A DNA stretch of 64,000 nt from Acinetobacter pittii (GTDB taxonomy: Bacteria; Pseudomonadota; Gammaproteobacteria; Pseudomonadales; Moraxellaceae), in assembly GCF_034064985.1 (NCBI RefSeq), contig NZ_CP139249.1, forward strand, positions 1,426,001 to 1,490,000, given 5' to 3'. Position 1 is the first letter of the stretch, and every line of letters starts with the position of its first letter. Shown in pieces: positions 27,809 to 35,710 of this stretch. The notes under the pieces are model-generated. The model was not told the origin of the DNA. It did no database searches and was given only the letters and a program-made list of their open reading frames with translations. Both the position numbers and the translations under genes were made by a program.

Positions 27809-28009
27809 ATGATTGATGAAGAAAAACCCTTAAATTTTGACGATGATGAAGAACCTCTTGATTTTGCAGATGAAGAATTTATCGATGATAAAAAAGAGGA
27901 TGAGTTATATAACAGCATTACTAAAGATGGCTCTAGTGTCGATCCAGCCGATGATGGTGAACGGCATATTCGACCTGAAGATGGTGATCCGATAGAAGTT
28001 GAAGAATAA
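27809..28009 (+). CDS. Small, highly acidic protein, 66 residues
   Basis: More than a third of the residues are Asp or Glu (for example FDDDEEPLDFADEEFIDDKKED). It is probably disordered. An AAGGA ribosome site and a terminator just after the stop support a real gene. A DNA-mimic or chaperone-like role is possible but speculative. Confidence 0.55.
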   Translation: MIDEEKPLNFDDDEEPLDFADEEFIDDKKEDELYNSITKDGSSVDPADDGERHIRPEDGDPIEVEE

Positions 28010-28015
28010 TCTATA

Positions 28016-28033
28016 GCCCAATTCATATTGGGC
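28016..28033 (+). terminator. Terminator after the acidic ORF
   Basis: A perfect 7-bp stem, GCCCAAT with ATTGGGC, and a TCAT loop, followed by ATTTTAATTTTT. Confidence 0.7.
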
Positions 28034-28176
28034 ATTTTAATTTTTAGAGTATTTTAAACAAATATTAATACTAGATATTGTTCTACCATTAATGACTTAA
28101 AAATTGAGAGTTAAGCATTGAGACTAGAGTTGTGCGGCTATATCTTTTTAGAAAACGTAAGATGATTGGGAATTAA

Positions 28177-28749
28177 ATGCAAAAAATATTGGATTATCTT
28201 CGCAAGTTTTTTACTGCCATGTCTCGGTCAAGTGATGCTAATAATAGTCTCATTGCTACAGCAACTGATAATGGCACTGAAGAAGTTGGTTTCGCCGTTG
28301 ATGAGATGTCTGTTAGTCAGGAAGGGGTAAACCATATTTGTAATTTTGAAGGATTAAGACTTAATGCTTATGATGATGGAGTAGGTGTGTGGAGTATCGG
28401 TTATGGCACAACCAAATACCCAAATGGTTCGAGCGTTCAAAAAGGTGACACATGTACTCTTGAGCAGGCCAAAGCATATATGCAGCATGATTTAAAAATT
28501 TTTGAACGTGCAGTCAATGGTGCTGTAAAAGTTCCTTTAAAGCAAAATCAATTCGATGCATTAGTCTCTCTAACATATAACATTGGGACGGGTGCTTTTA
28601 AAAACTCGACCTTACTAAAAAAATTAAATTCAGGTAATTACAAAGAGGCTGCAAATCAGTTTGATGTATGGGTAAATGCAGCAGGTAAGCGTTTACCGGG
28701 GTTGGTGAGACGGCGTGCCATGGAAAAGAAATTATTTCTAACTTCATAA
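28177..28749 (+). CDS. GH24 phage-type lysozyme (endolysin)
   Basis: A 190-residue muramidase. After a 50-residue low-complexity N-terminus, the catalytic domain begins SQEGVNHICNFEGLRLNAYDD. The Glu in NFEGL, Asp in YDDGVG and Thr in GYGTT give the T4-lysozyme E-D-T triad. The C-terminal ALVSLTYNIGTGAFKNSTLL and GLVRRRAMEKKLF segments are typical. No SAR or Sec signal is evident, so export would need a holin or another route. Holin and spanin genes are absent nearby, which suggests a prophage remnant or a domesticated lysozyme. Confidence 0.85.
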   Translation: MQKILDYLRKFFTAMSRSSDANNSLIATATDNGTEEVGFAVDEMSVSQEGVNHICNFEGLRLNAYDDGVGVWSIGYGTTKYPNGSSVQKGDTCTLEQAKAYMQHDLKIFERAVNGAVKVPLKQNQFDALVSLTYNIGTGAFKNSTLLKKLNSGNYKEAANQFDVWVNAAGKRLPGLVRRRAMEKKLFLTS

Positions 28750-28804
28750 ATTTTTTATAGGGTTTATATCAAAAAAGCTATTCCAGTCTTTATATAAAAT
28801 TAGG

Positions 28805-28930
28805 CATAAAAAAGCCTGATGCTACGAATCAGGCTTCAGTATTCATCGACAATAGGAGTTGATGAACAAGACCAATCTAACAGACCTGCTCAGTAAAGGC
28901 AAACCGAGGCTTGAATTGCTGAGTCAGATA
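28805..28930 (-). ncRNA. Candidate small RNA A (minus strand)
   Basis: Read on the minus strand, a GTTCATC...GATGAAT hairpin (plus strand 28842-28847 with 28861-28866) is followed by an AAGCCTGAT/ATCAGGCTT stem (28812-28820 with 28828-28836) and a T6 run. That is a compact hairpin-plus-terminator layout. The 5' end is uncertain. Candidate B just upstream has the same layout. A 32-codon ORF on the plus strand overlaps it and is the competing interpretation. Confidence 0.4.
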
Positions 28931-28956
28931 AAAGTAATTTTTCCAAATTATACGCA

Positions 28957-29037
28957 TTAAAAAAGCCCTTGCTCGAAAGCAAAGGGCTTAGTCATTCATT
29001 GATCTACCAATGAACTATATAAGGCTCATCTCATACT
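28957..29037 (-). ncRNA. Candidate small RNA B (minus strand)
   Basis: On the minus strand, a TATACT -10-like box (plus 29044-29049) would start an RNA of about 80 nt. It contains a TTCATTG/CAATGAA hairpin (plus 28995-29001 with 29008-29014) and then a terminator stem AAGCCCTT/AAGGGCTT (28963-28970 with 28982-28989) ending in T6. Sequence and order parallel candidate A. The -35 box is poor. Confidence 0.45.
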
Positions 29038-29315
29038 AAGGACAGTATAACTGAATTTAAGGAAGCAGAGAAGAAAACCTTTAAATGGTTTTCTTATTCT
29101 ATTTGTACTTAATTTATTGAGGCATATAGCAAGTTACATCAATAGTAAACCAAGACACAAAACTTGCACTTTGCATTTTTAAGGGTGTGGTATTTGTGTG
29201 TAGGCCCCGATTAGATTGGCTTTGAGAAGTAAAAATAGTGGTCTTTAAGTAATTCAAATAACGTTTGGAATGAACATTTTGAAGAATCAGGGCGGATGTA
29301 AGCAAGGAAGTAAAT

Positions 29316-29558
29316 ATGAATTTGATTAGATTAGAAGAACTCTCATTGATGAGTAATGCGGTTTTGACACCTCAATTAAACAAATGGCCATGCATACAAT
29401 CAACAAATTTAGAAGATACTGATTGTCAGAAGCATAGAGACAGTTTTTCCGAACAATCTGATAAAAAATTTCATAAAGAATGGCGAAAACAACAAAAGAA
29501 AATACTTAAAAATATTCCGAGTAATGCTGTATTACTCAGTATGAAAGACTCTATTTAG
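29316..29558 (+). CDS. Hypothetical protein, 80 residues
   Basis: A charged, Lys/Gln-rich small protein with an AAGGAAG ribosome site before the ATG. The C-terminal half looks like a basic helix (KKFHKEWRKQQKKILKNIP). No family is recognised. It lies upstream of a phage head-morphogenesis-like gene after a 184-bp gap. It could be a phage remnant or an orphan protein. Confidence 0.4.
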   Translation: MNLIRLEELSLMSNAVLTPQLNKWPCIQSTNLEDTDCQKHRDSFSEQSDKKFHKEWRKQQKKILKNIPSNAVLLSMKDSI

Positions 29559-29742
29559 TCTAGACATTAGATAATTTTATAAAGACATAAATTACAAGGA
29601 TAAGCTGTTAGCTAAATAACTTTACGTAGGTACACTTGTTAGTCATAACTTATTCTAGAGATATTAATAATAAGCAAATTACATAAGGTAAGACAAACAA
29701 ATAGAAAATAATAAAAAGGGCAATTCTGTAGAGGTAATTTTT

Positions 29743-30849
29743 ATGGTTAATCTTCACCAAAAATCACTTTTTGATGTTCTAACTCAACATCAGGCTTATC
29801 TATATCGAGCATCTTCAAGATCGGTCAATGAACTTCTTAATTTATTTAATTCCGAAACAGTTAACATGCTTACTAAACTAAGTAACCTGTTAGATGAGCT
29901 AAGTGAAAAGGAAAAAACCGCATTGGCGGGTGGGCTTTACTCAACAGCCACATTAAAAGAGATACGTGCACTGATTTCTCAGTGGTTTAATACCACTAAC
30001 GATGTTCTCATGGATACTTTTACCATCTCTGCTGTGGCATTGGCCGTCTATGAAGCCAGATATATGTCAAAAATTTTTGGTGGTAGACATAAAGAGTTAA
30101 AAGGCGAACAGCTGTATAAAGCTGCGAAACGTGTTCCTTTAGCAGGTGGAGCATTGGTAGATGAGTTGCTCTTGAAAATTGTTGAGGTGGCGCGTCAACG
30201 TGTCGAGTATGCAATTCGGGATAGCCTTAATACTGGAGCCACAAATCAACAAATTATTCAAAGGATTCACGGCACTAAACGCCTTAAATATGAAGATGGA
30301 CTATTAAATAGCACAAAGGCGGATATTGAACGAACTGTACGTACAATTCGAAGCCATATATCCAATCAGGCCTATTTAAATAGCTATAAACAGTTAAAGT
30401 TTGAATATGTCAGATTTGTAAGTGTCCTTGATGGAAGAACATCCAAAGTATGTGCTGCACTTGATAGCAGTGTCTGGACCATCAATGATCCTACAAAGAA
30501 AGTTCCCCCTCTACATCCTCATTGCCGTAGTATTTTAATTCCAACACATGAAGATGGTCAGCTCATTGGCAGCCGAGCTTTCATTATGGATGAAAGAAAA
30601 TTTAAGGATATTCCTAAGATTGAACGTGAACAATTAACTGGTCAATTAGATGCAAATACATCTTTTAAAGAATTTTTTAAACTAACAGACGATTTCTTTC
30701 AAAAAGAGTGGCTAGGACCTAAAAGGTATCAACTATATAAAGAAGGGGAATTCGACTTTGATAAGTTTTTTGATCCAGAAGGGCGGTTATATACACTTGA
30801 GGAACTTAAAGAACTGGATGAGCGGGCCTTTAAAATATTGGGATTGTGA
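29743..30849 (+). CDS. Phage head-morphogenesis (MuF/SPP1 gp7-like) protein
   Basis: A 368-residue protein with a helical N-terminal 200 residues and a MuF-type core near residues 220-265: FVRFVSVLDGRTSKVCAAL-like strands, then PPLHPHCRSILIP with the characteristic HPHC cluster. The tail RYQLYKEGEFDFDKFFDPEGR is common in phage minor head proteins. No portal, terminase or capsid gene is adjacent, so it looks like an isolated prophage fragment or a domesticated gene. A polymorphic-toxin role is possible but no toxin domain is visible. Confidence 0.75.
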   Translation: MVNLHQKSLFDVLTQHQAYLYRASSRSVNELLNLFNSETVNMLTKLSNLLDELSEKEKTALAGGLYSTATLKEIRALISQWFNTTNDVLMDTFTISAVALAVYEARYMSKIFGGRHKELKGEQLYKAAKRVPLAGGALVDELLLKIVEVARQRVEYAIRDSLNTGATNQQIIQRIHGTKRLKYEDGLLNSTKADIERTVRTIRSHISNQAYLNSYKQLKFEYVRFVSVLDGRTSKVCAALDSSVWTINDPTKKVPPLHPHCRSILIPTHEDGQLIGSRAFIMDERKFKDIPKIEREQLTGQLDANTSFKEFFKLTDDFFQKEWLGPKRYQLYKEGEFDFDKFFDPEGRLYTLEELKELDERAFKILGL

Positions 30850-31011
30850 GATAGAGCAGCAGTATTTGAAATCGGTTTTTTATCTTAAATAATTTTTTTG
30901 GTTTTAACTAAATATACACACTTAAACAATTAGTTGAAAAAAGTTTCCATAATCTTGTCAGATAGCATGTTAAGTTTTTCTCAATCATAAAAATTTAAAA
31001 AGGATGAGAAT

Positions 31012-31275
31012 ATGAAATTTTCCTACCAAGATCTTAATGGAAATAATGTTGAAGTGGAATGTGAAAGTTATATACATATTCCATCAGGAACGGCTGTAAA
31101 ATCTACAGAAGCCGGCAATTATCATATTACTGAAAATTTTAGCTTCTATAAAAAAATAGAAGCTGATTCTGTACCCATCTATCGATTTGCTATTGATCGC
31201 AATTCTAATGTGTTTAACAGTGATGAACTTCCAGCACTCGCTCAAATCGGCAAAGATTGGAAAACTTTAGACTAG
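31012..31275 (+). CDS. Hypothetical protein, 87 residues
   Basis: A small soluble protein rich in beta-prone segments (MKFSYQDLNGNNVEVECES). The AAGGATGAG ribosome site is good. No family is recognised. It follows the phage-like gene by 160 bp and is followed by a stem-loop (CCCTC...GAGGG, about 31291-31305) shared with the convergent transporter. Confidence 0.5.
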   Translation: MKFSYQDLNGNNVEVECESYIHIPSGTAVKSTEAGNYHITENFSFYKKIEADSVPIYRFAIDRNSNVFNSDELPALAQIGKDWKTLD

Positions 31276-31330
31276 TTTTCAATCCTTCTAAAGCCCTCAC
31301 CCGAGGGTTTTAGACTAAATTTTAAATGAA

Positions 31331-32185
31331 TTATTTCTTTTTAAATACAAGCATTAAGCCTATTAAAATTGCCATCATTCCAATTAAACCCGCAAGTGGT
31401 AACTTATTTTTCAAAATTAGAAAATCTAAAATTGCAGTAACCACAGGGACTAAATAAAACAAGCTGGTAACATTTACAATATTGCCCTGACTTAGAAGTC
31501 GGTAAAGTAAAAGTTGAGCAACTACAGAAATTAAAATTCCAAGAAATAACACCGAAATAATGAGTTGTGAATTCCACGTTATTTCAAAATGTTCAAACGG
31601 AACTATAAATAAGCAAACGACAAGACTGACTACATATTGGAGTGGTAAGACATCTGTTGGAGCTTGTTGAATATTTTTTTGCATGATGGCCCCAAAAGTG
31701 ATACAGATCAGTGCTGCTAAAGCAAAGAATATTCCGATTGGAGCGATAAAAGACATAGTCAGGCTTTTCCACACTAAAAGGATGAGTCCGGCTAAAGCAA
31801 TGAATAGACCTAATAATCTCTCTTTTTGTAAATTCTTTTCTAAAAGACAAAGTGTCAAGATTGGCTGTATTCCCATGATTGTGGCCATTAAACCAGGGGT
31901 GACTCCGTGAGCCATGGCTTTAAAATAACAAATTGAATAACCTGCAATAATGAGGAGTCCAGTTAATAAAACTTGCTTTCGAGTTCCACGCTTAGGTAAA
32001 AGTCTTTTTCTAAAAATAGCAATTAACAACAGAACAAACAAAGCTGTGGCAAAGCGCAGAATTAATAATGCTATAGGTGAGGCACTGTCGAGTCCCCATC
32101 GAGTAAAAATCGCAGCACTTCCCCAAAGTAAAACGAAAGTGGATGTCGCACTTTGTGACGCAAGCATCTGTTTATTTAGGCGCAT
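31331..32185 (-). CDS. EamA-family drug/metabolite transporter
   Basis: A 284-residue inner-membrane protein with about ten hydrophobic segments arranged as two EamA repeats (first around WGSAAIFTRWGLDSASP, second around ICITFGAIMQKN). A very strong GGAGGAGG ribosome site precedes the start. Such proteins export amino acids or metabolites; the substrate cannot be read from the sequence. It is divergent from a LysR regulator gene, which may control it. Confidence 0.83.
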   Translation of the reverse strand: MRLNKQMLASQSATSTFVLLWGSAAIFTRWGLDSASPIALLILRFATALFVLLLIAIFRKRLLPKRGTRKQVLLTGLLIIAGYSICYFKAMAHGVTPGLMATIMGIQPILTLCLLEKNLQKERLLGLFIALAGLILLVWKSLTMSFIAPIGIFFALAALICITFGAIMQKNIQQAPTDVLPLQYVVSLVVCLFIVPFEHFEITWNSQLIISVLFLGILISVVAQLLLYRLLSQGNIVNVTSLFYLVPVVTAILDFLILKNKLPLAGLIGMMAILIGLMLVFKKK

Positions 32186-32382
32186 AAAACCTCCTCCTAG
32201 TGCGTAATATCTAAGAAATACGAAGTGATAAAATTGTTGGTAAGGACAGTGATTAAAGGTTTATTTAGTCATTAAGCAATTCATGGATAACTTCTTCTAA
32301 TTTCAGTATGAGAGAGACAACAAATAAAGAAAAGCGCATAATTCTTTTATATACTATTTGAAAATCGAATAGATAAATCCTA

Positions 32383-33252
32383 ATGAATTTAAAAAACCTA
32401 CAGATCGATTGGTTAAAGTGTTTTGTCACCGTAGTAGATACAGGCTCACTATCGAATGCAGCACCTGAGTTATACCGTTCACAGTCTGCGGTTAGCATGC
32501 AACTAAAAAAACTTGAAGAAGCGTTACATTGCCAACTTTTAATACGAACACATCGACAAATTGAATTAACGTCGCAAGGACAGCTACTTCTAGGTTATGC
32601 ACGTCGTATTCTTGACTTGCATGCAGAAGCCCAAATGGCATTTCACGGAGATGAGCTGAAAGGGCGTATACGCCTTGGGGTGCCCGATGATTATGCAGCG
32701 AAATATTTAACACCCGTACTGAAGCGGTTTGCACCACGTTACGGAGGAGTTGAAATCGAGTTAATCTGTGAGCAATCTACTTCGTTAATACCGCGGGTAG
32801 AAAGTGGGGATATAGACTTGGCATTAATTTCAAGAGATAACGCTCGTCAAGGCACACTTTTATTTCATGAACCGATGGTGTGGGTAGGCTCTCCACAGTT
32901 TGAGCTTTGGCGAGAAGACCCACTTCCAATTGCAGTTTATGAAAGTACCAGTCAAGCCAAAAAGAGTGCGATTAATTCCTTGGCATTACAAGGACGCCGT
33001 TATCGTGTGGTATATAACAGTTCAAGCTTAGCAGGCCAAATTGCAGCAGTTGAAAGTGGTTTAGCAATTGCCGTGTTCACACAGTGTAGTGCACCTGAGC
33101 ATTTAACGATATTGGGGGCCGATCATGGCCTTGGACCTTTAGAACCGATGGAAGCCGCTGTCTATCGCAGTAGGGCATCTTTAGAGTCAAAAGCTGTAGA
33201 TCACTTATATGACTTACTCATCAAAACGCTGAGGCATTCGGTTAATGTTTGA
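32383..33252 (+). CDS. LysR-family transcriptional regulator
   Basis: A 289-residue LysR-type protein. The winged helix-turn-helix covers about residues 8-65 (WLKCFVTVVDTGSLSNAAPELYRSQSAVSMQLKKLEEAL), and the periplasmic-binding-like effector domain starts at about residue 90 (GRIRLGVPDDYAAKYLTPVL). It is divergent from the EamA transporter across a roughly 200-bp gap, suggesting control of that gene. The effector is unknown. Confidence 0.88.
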   Translation: MNLKNLQIDWLKCFVTVVDTGSLSNAAPELYRSQSAVSMQLKKLEEALHCQLLIRTHRQIELTSQGQLLLGYARRILDLHAEAQMAFHGDELKGRIRLGVPDDYAAKYLTPVLKRFAPRYGGVEIELICEQSTSLIPRVESGDIDLALISRDNARQGTLLFHEPMVWVGSPQFELWREDPLPIAVYESTSQAKKSAINSLALQGRRYRVVYNSSSLAGQIAAVESGLAIAVFTQCSAPEHLTILGADHGLGPLEPMEAAVYRSRASLESKAVDHLYDLLIKTLRHSVNV

Positions 33253-33435
33253 TTTTAACATTTTGGGGAACTACTTATATTTGTTTGGACATTTTGTTTT
33301 TAAATTTAAGTTAGGACTAAATAGCTTTACATTTTTGCGTTAAATCTACAAAAAAGCCTAGAAACCTATGCTGATCGTAAAACTAATAAAAAGTATTTAT
33401 TAACTCATTAATCTAAACAATTCATGAGGTGAAAC

Positions 33436-33567
33436 ATGACAAAAATTATAGCATCCTTAGGTTTAGCTGCTTTTATTGCTTTAAGTGTGAGCGCTTGCCA
33501 AGGTGAAAACGATACAAATCAGCAAGATAAAACCACGACTCCTCATTCAATGGATAAGGATTCGTAA
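33436..33567 (+). CDS. Tiny lipoprotein, 43 residues
   Basis: Begins MTKIIASLGLAAFIALSVSAC, a lipoprotein signal with Cys at residue 21, then a short polar Gln/Asp/Thr-rich tail. A GAGGTG ribosome site precedes it and a terminator (AAGCCCATC/GATGGG, 33581-33603) follows with a T7 run. The small size resembles entericidin-like envelope lipoproteins, but sequence identity to them is not claimed. Confidence 0.6.
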   Translation: MTKIIASLGLAAFIALSVSACQGENDTNQQDKTTTPHSMDKDS

Positions 33568-33839
33568 CCTCGTTAAAACTCTAAAGCCCATCGTAAGATG
33601 GGTTTTTTTATATCTTTTATTCTTGTCCTAAAGTGTGATTTGTAACTCAAAAAATTTATTTTTAATGGCGCTGTTCAAAATATGTTGACTAGTACACTTG
33701 GTTTTAAATATATTTAAATTCGAAACTCATTATTTTAAATAGAACTCTATATTTAAAATAACTTGTTTAAATATCATCAGTTCGGAAATTTAACCTTTAA
33801 ATTTGATTATAAAAATATAAATGAATCAAGGAGGTGGGT

Positions 33840-34127
33840 ATGGATGCTAAATTTCACTCTGAAAATGATTATGGTTTTATTTTAAATATATTGAACCATT
33901 ATGTCGTGATAAAAAAGTCAGTAAAAGATGACTATTATCCTTATGATTCATTCGGTTATCTTCTTGCTCTTTATCAGCCGCTAAAAGTCTATATTCCTCA
34001 GCTTCCACACCCGAAAATTTATATTGAGATTGGTGGCATTTCCTATGACAGAGTAATTGTTATGCAAACAGAAGACGAGAAAGAAGCCATGAATATTTTA
34101 ATGGAATTAGAACAGCTTGTTGTTTAA
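33840..34127 (+). CDS. Hypothetical protein, 95 residues
   Basis: ATG 33840 follows AAGGAGGTG, an almost perfect ribosome site; an in-frame GTG lies inside that site and is rejected. The protein is aromatic-rich and soluble (ENDYGFILNILNHYVVIKKS). No family is recognised. Confidence 0.55.
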   Translation: MDAKFHSENDYGFILNILNHYVVIKKSVKDDYYPYDSFGYLLALYQPLKVYIPQLPHPKIYIEIGGISYDRVIVMQTEDEKEAMNILMELEQLVV

Positions 34128-34147
34128 AAATTAATTGATTTTTTTAT

Positions 34148-34193
34148 GTGTTCAATTTACTTATGGAAACTTTTTCTTGAGTAAATTGGACAC
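34148..34193. repeat. 14-bp inverted repeat between small genes
   Basis: GTGTTCAATTTACT (34148-34161) pairs with AGTAAATTGGACAC (34180-34193), with one G-U wobble. No T-run follows on either strand, so it is not a typical terminator. It could be an mRNA fold or a protein-binding site upstream of the YgiW-type gene. Confidence 0.6.
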
Positions 34194-34368
34194 AAAAGCT
34201 TAAGTGAAAATAGTTTTAACCCGAGAACTCATAAAATTATTCTATATTTTAATTTATATTGTTTTAAACAAAGCCTTTAATAAGATACAAAAAACCACAA
34301 AAGCTAGGTCTATAACTTTAAAAGAATTTGTTTATATATCTAAGACTATTATAAAACAGGTAATTGTA

Positions 34369-34731
34369 ATGAAAAAAATACTTTTAACAGCATTGGCTGG
34401 ATGTGCTTTATTAGGTAGTAATGCTGTGATGGCTAAACCAGATGCTGCTTTATTAAAAGAAGCGACAAAAAATGTAGTCACAGTATCTAAAATCAAAACT
34501 TTGGCTGATGAAGCTGGGGTAACTTTAACAGGGACTATTGTAAAGCATATTGCTGGTGATCATTTTGAGCTCAAAGATGCAACCGGTTCAATCATAATTG
34601 ATATCGACGATGACTTATGGAAGCCTCTACAGTTAAAAGCAGGGGATAAAGTCCGTGTGGTTGGAGAGGTAGATAAGCATAGAATTAAACCTACCGATAT
34701 TGAAGTTTTTCAGATTGAGCGAGTTAAATAA
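34369..34731 (+). CDS. YgiW/YdeI-family stress-tolerance OB-fold protein
   Basis: A 120-residue periplasmic protein. The signal peptide ends near AVMA (residue about 23). The mature domain is a bacterial OB-fold (VTLTGTIVKHIAGDHFELKDATGSIIIDIDDDLW and KVRVVGEVDKH). Relatives are linked to cationic-peptide, peroxide or metal stress. I chose ATG 34369 because it gives the signal peptide; an in-frame extension of 55 codons upstream has no ribosome site and looks non-coding. A terminator follows at about 34772-34801. Confidence 0.85.
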   Translation: MKKILLTALAGCALLGSNAVMAKPDAALLKEATKNVVTVSKIKTLADEAGVTLTGTIVKHIAGDHFELKDATGSIIIDIDDDLWKPLQLKAGDKVRVVGEVDKHRIKPTDIEVFQIERVK

Positions 34732-34821
34732 AACAATTTAATTTGCATAAATCGTGTTCAAATTAATTAAAAAGAAAACTCCTACTTTTAGGAGTTTTCT
34801 TTTAAAGACAATAACTTTCTA

Positions 34822-35328
34822 TTATTTTGTCGCGTTAAACGCCTCATGGTATGTGACATTCGCTTTTGGAATATTGCCGGAAAAAGTTAGAGCTTGAAAA
34901 TACTCACTCGGTACATCAGGCAAGATCAGCTCAGGATAATTTTTAAAACCAAATCGGCTGTAATAGTTGGGATCTCCTAATAAAACACATCCTTTTGCAC
35001 CTAAGTTTTTTAATTTTTCTAATGATTTATTCATCAGAAGAGTACCAATACCCAGCCCCTGTTTATTTGGATGAACGGAAATAGGGCCTAAACCGTACCA
35101 CCCCGTTTCTCCTGAACTTATTTGAACTGGAGAAATAGCCACATGTCCAACAATAGCGCTATCTTCAGTCGCAACTAGGGAGACTGTAAGTTGTCCGTGA
35201 GTTCTTAGACTATTAACAATAAAATGTTCGGTATGACTCGTATGCTCAGCATTTTGAAAAGCTGCTTTGGTTAGTTTTTCTATTGCTTCAATATCTTTGT
35301 CTTGCTCATCACGAGTAATAATATTCAT
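34822..35328 (-). CDS. GNAT-family N-acetyltransferase
   Basis: A 168-residue enzyme with the acetyl-CoA-binding signature LGPISVHPNKQGLGIGTLLM (motif A, Q-x-x-G-x-G) at about residue 80, followed by GAKGCVLLGDPNYYSRFGF, the stretch typical of YhbS-type members. It would transfer an acetyl group to an unidentified amine or protein. It is convergent with the YgiW-type gene and separated from it by a terminator. Confidence 0.82.
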   Translation of the reverse strand: MNIITRDEQDKDIEAIEKLTKAAFQNAEHTSHTEHFIVNSLRTHGQLTVSLVATEDSAIVGHVAISPVQISSGETGWYGLGPISVHPNKQGLGIGTLLMNKSLEKLKNLGAKGCVLLGDPNYYSRFGFKNYPELILPDVPSEYFQALTFSGNIPKANVTYHEAFNATK

Positions 35329-35710
35329 TAAAAATTCTTCCAGATTTGATGATTAGCTATAGGGTTTAACAGTTAGACCAGTTCGCTTCAGTGGTTTTTG
35401 TCGAAATATCTATGAAGGAAAATTAAATATCTAGCTAAATTCTAATTTAAATAATTCAGTCACGATAGCTAACCTATATAGCCTACTTATTTTTATTTAT
35501 TTTACCATTCGTTAAATTACTTTTAATTTTACTTATGTCATTCGTCAGAAAAATTAGATAACTATTTCATATAATTAATTGGATATATTGATAGATTTAT
35601 CTAAATTAAGATTGTTTAAAAAATATACTGATTGATAAAAAAGGCAACTTGGCTATATTCCATACATATATTGCAAAAGCAGCAATATATATTTCTAGGA
35701 TGGAATAAAA
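35329..35710. other. Intergenic region before the OmpW-family gene
   Basis: About 380 bp of AT-rich DNA between divergent genes. The right end holds the OmpW-type promoter and 5' hairpin described separately. The left part must hold the acetyltransferase promoter but shows no clear motif. Confidence 0.4.
35632..35690 (+). promoter_or_regulatory. Promoter and 5' hairpin of the OmpW-family gene
   Basis: -35 TTGATA (35632-35637), a 16-bp spacer, -10 TATATT (35654-35659). Transcription would start near 35665, exactly where a perfect 9-bp hairpin begins (ATATATTGC 35666-35674 with GCAATATAT 35682-35690). The mRNA would thus carry a stem-loop at its extreme 5' end, just before the ribosome site, as in long-lived outer-membrane protein mRNAs. 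Confidence 0.55.

Noticed and set aside
28862..28960. A 32-codon plus-strand ORF with AGGAG upstream, between two stem-loops
   Set aside because: Its ATG lies inside a hairpin arm, and both flanking stem-loops have T-runs only on the minus strand, so a minus-strand small RNA explains the region better. It was not excluded and is named as the competing reading.
29114..29305. A 63-codon minus-strand ORF
   Set aside because: No ribosome site, unusual composition and no domain; it is probably chance.
29743..30849. MuF-type protein as a polymorphic toxin with the 31012 product as immunity protein
   Set aside because: No C-terminal toxin domain is visible and the tail matches phage minor head proteins; kept only as a test suggestion.
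34204..34368. 55-codon upstream extension of the YgiW-type gene
   Set aside because: It lacks a ribosome site and would bury the signal peptide; the internal ATG gives a normal exported protein.
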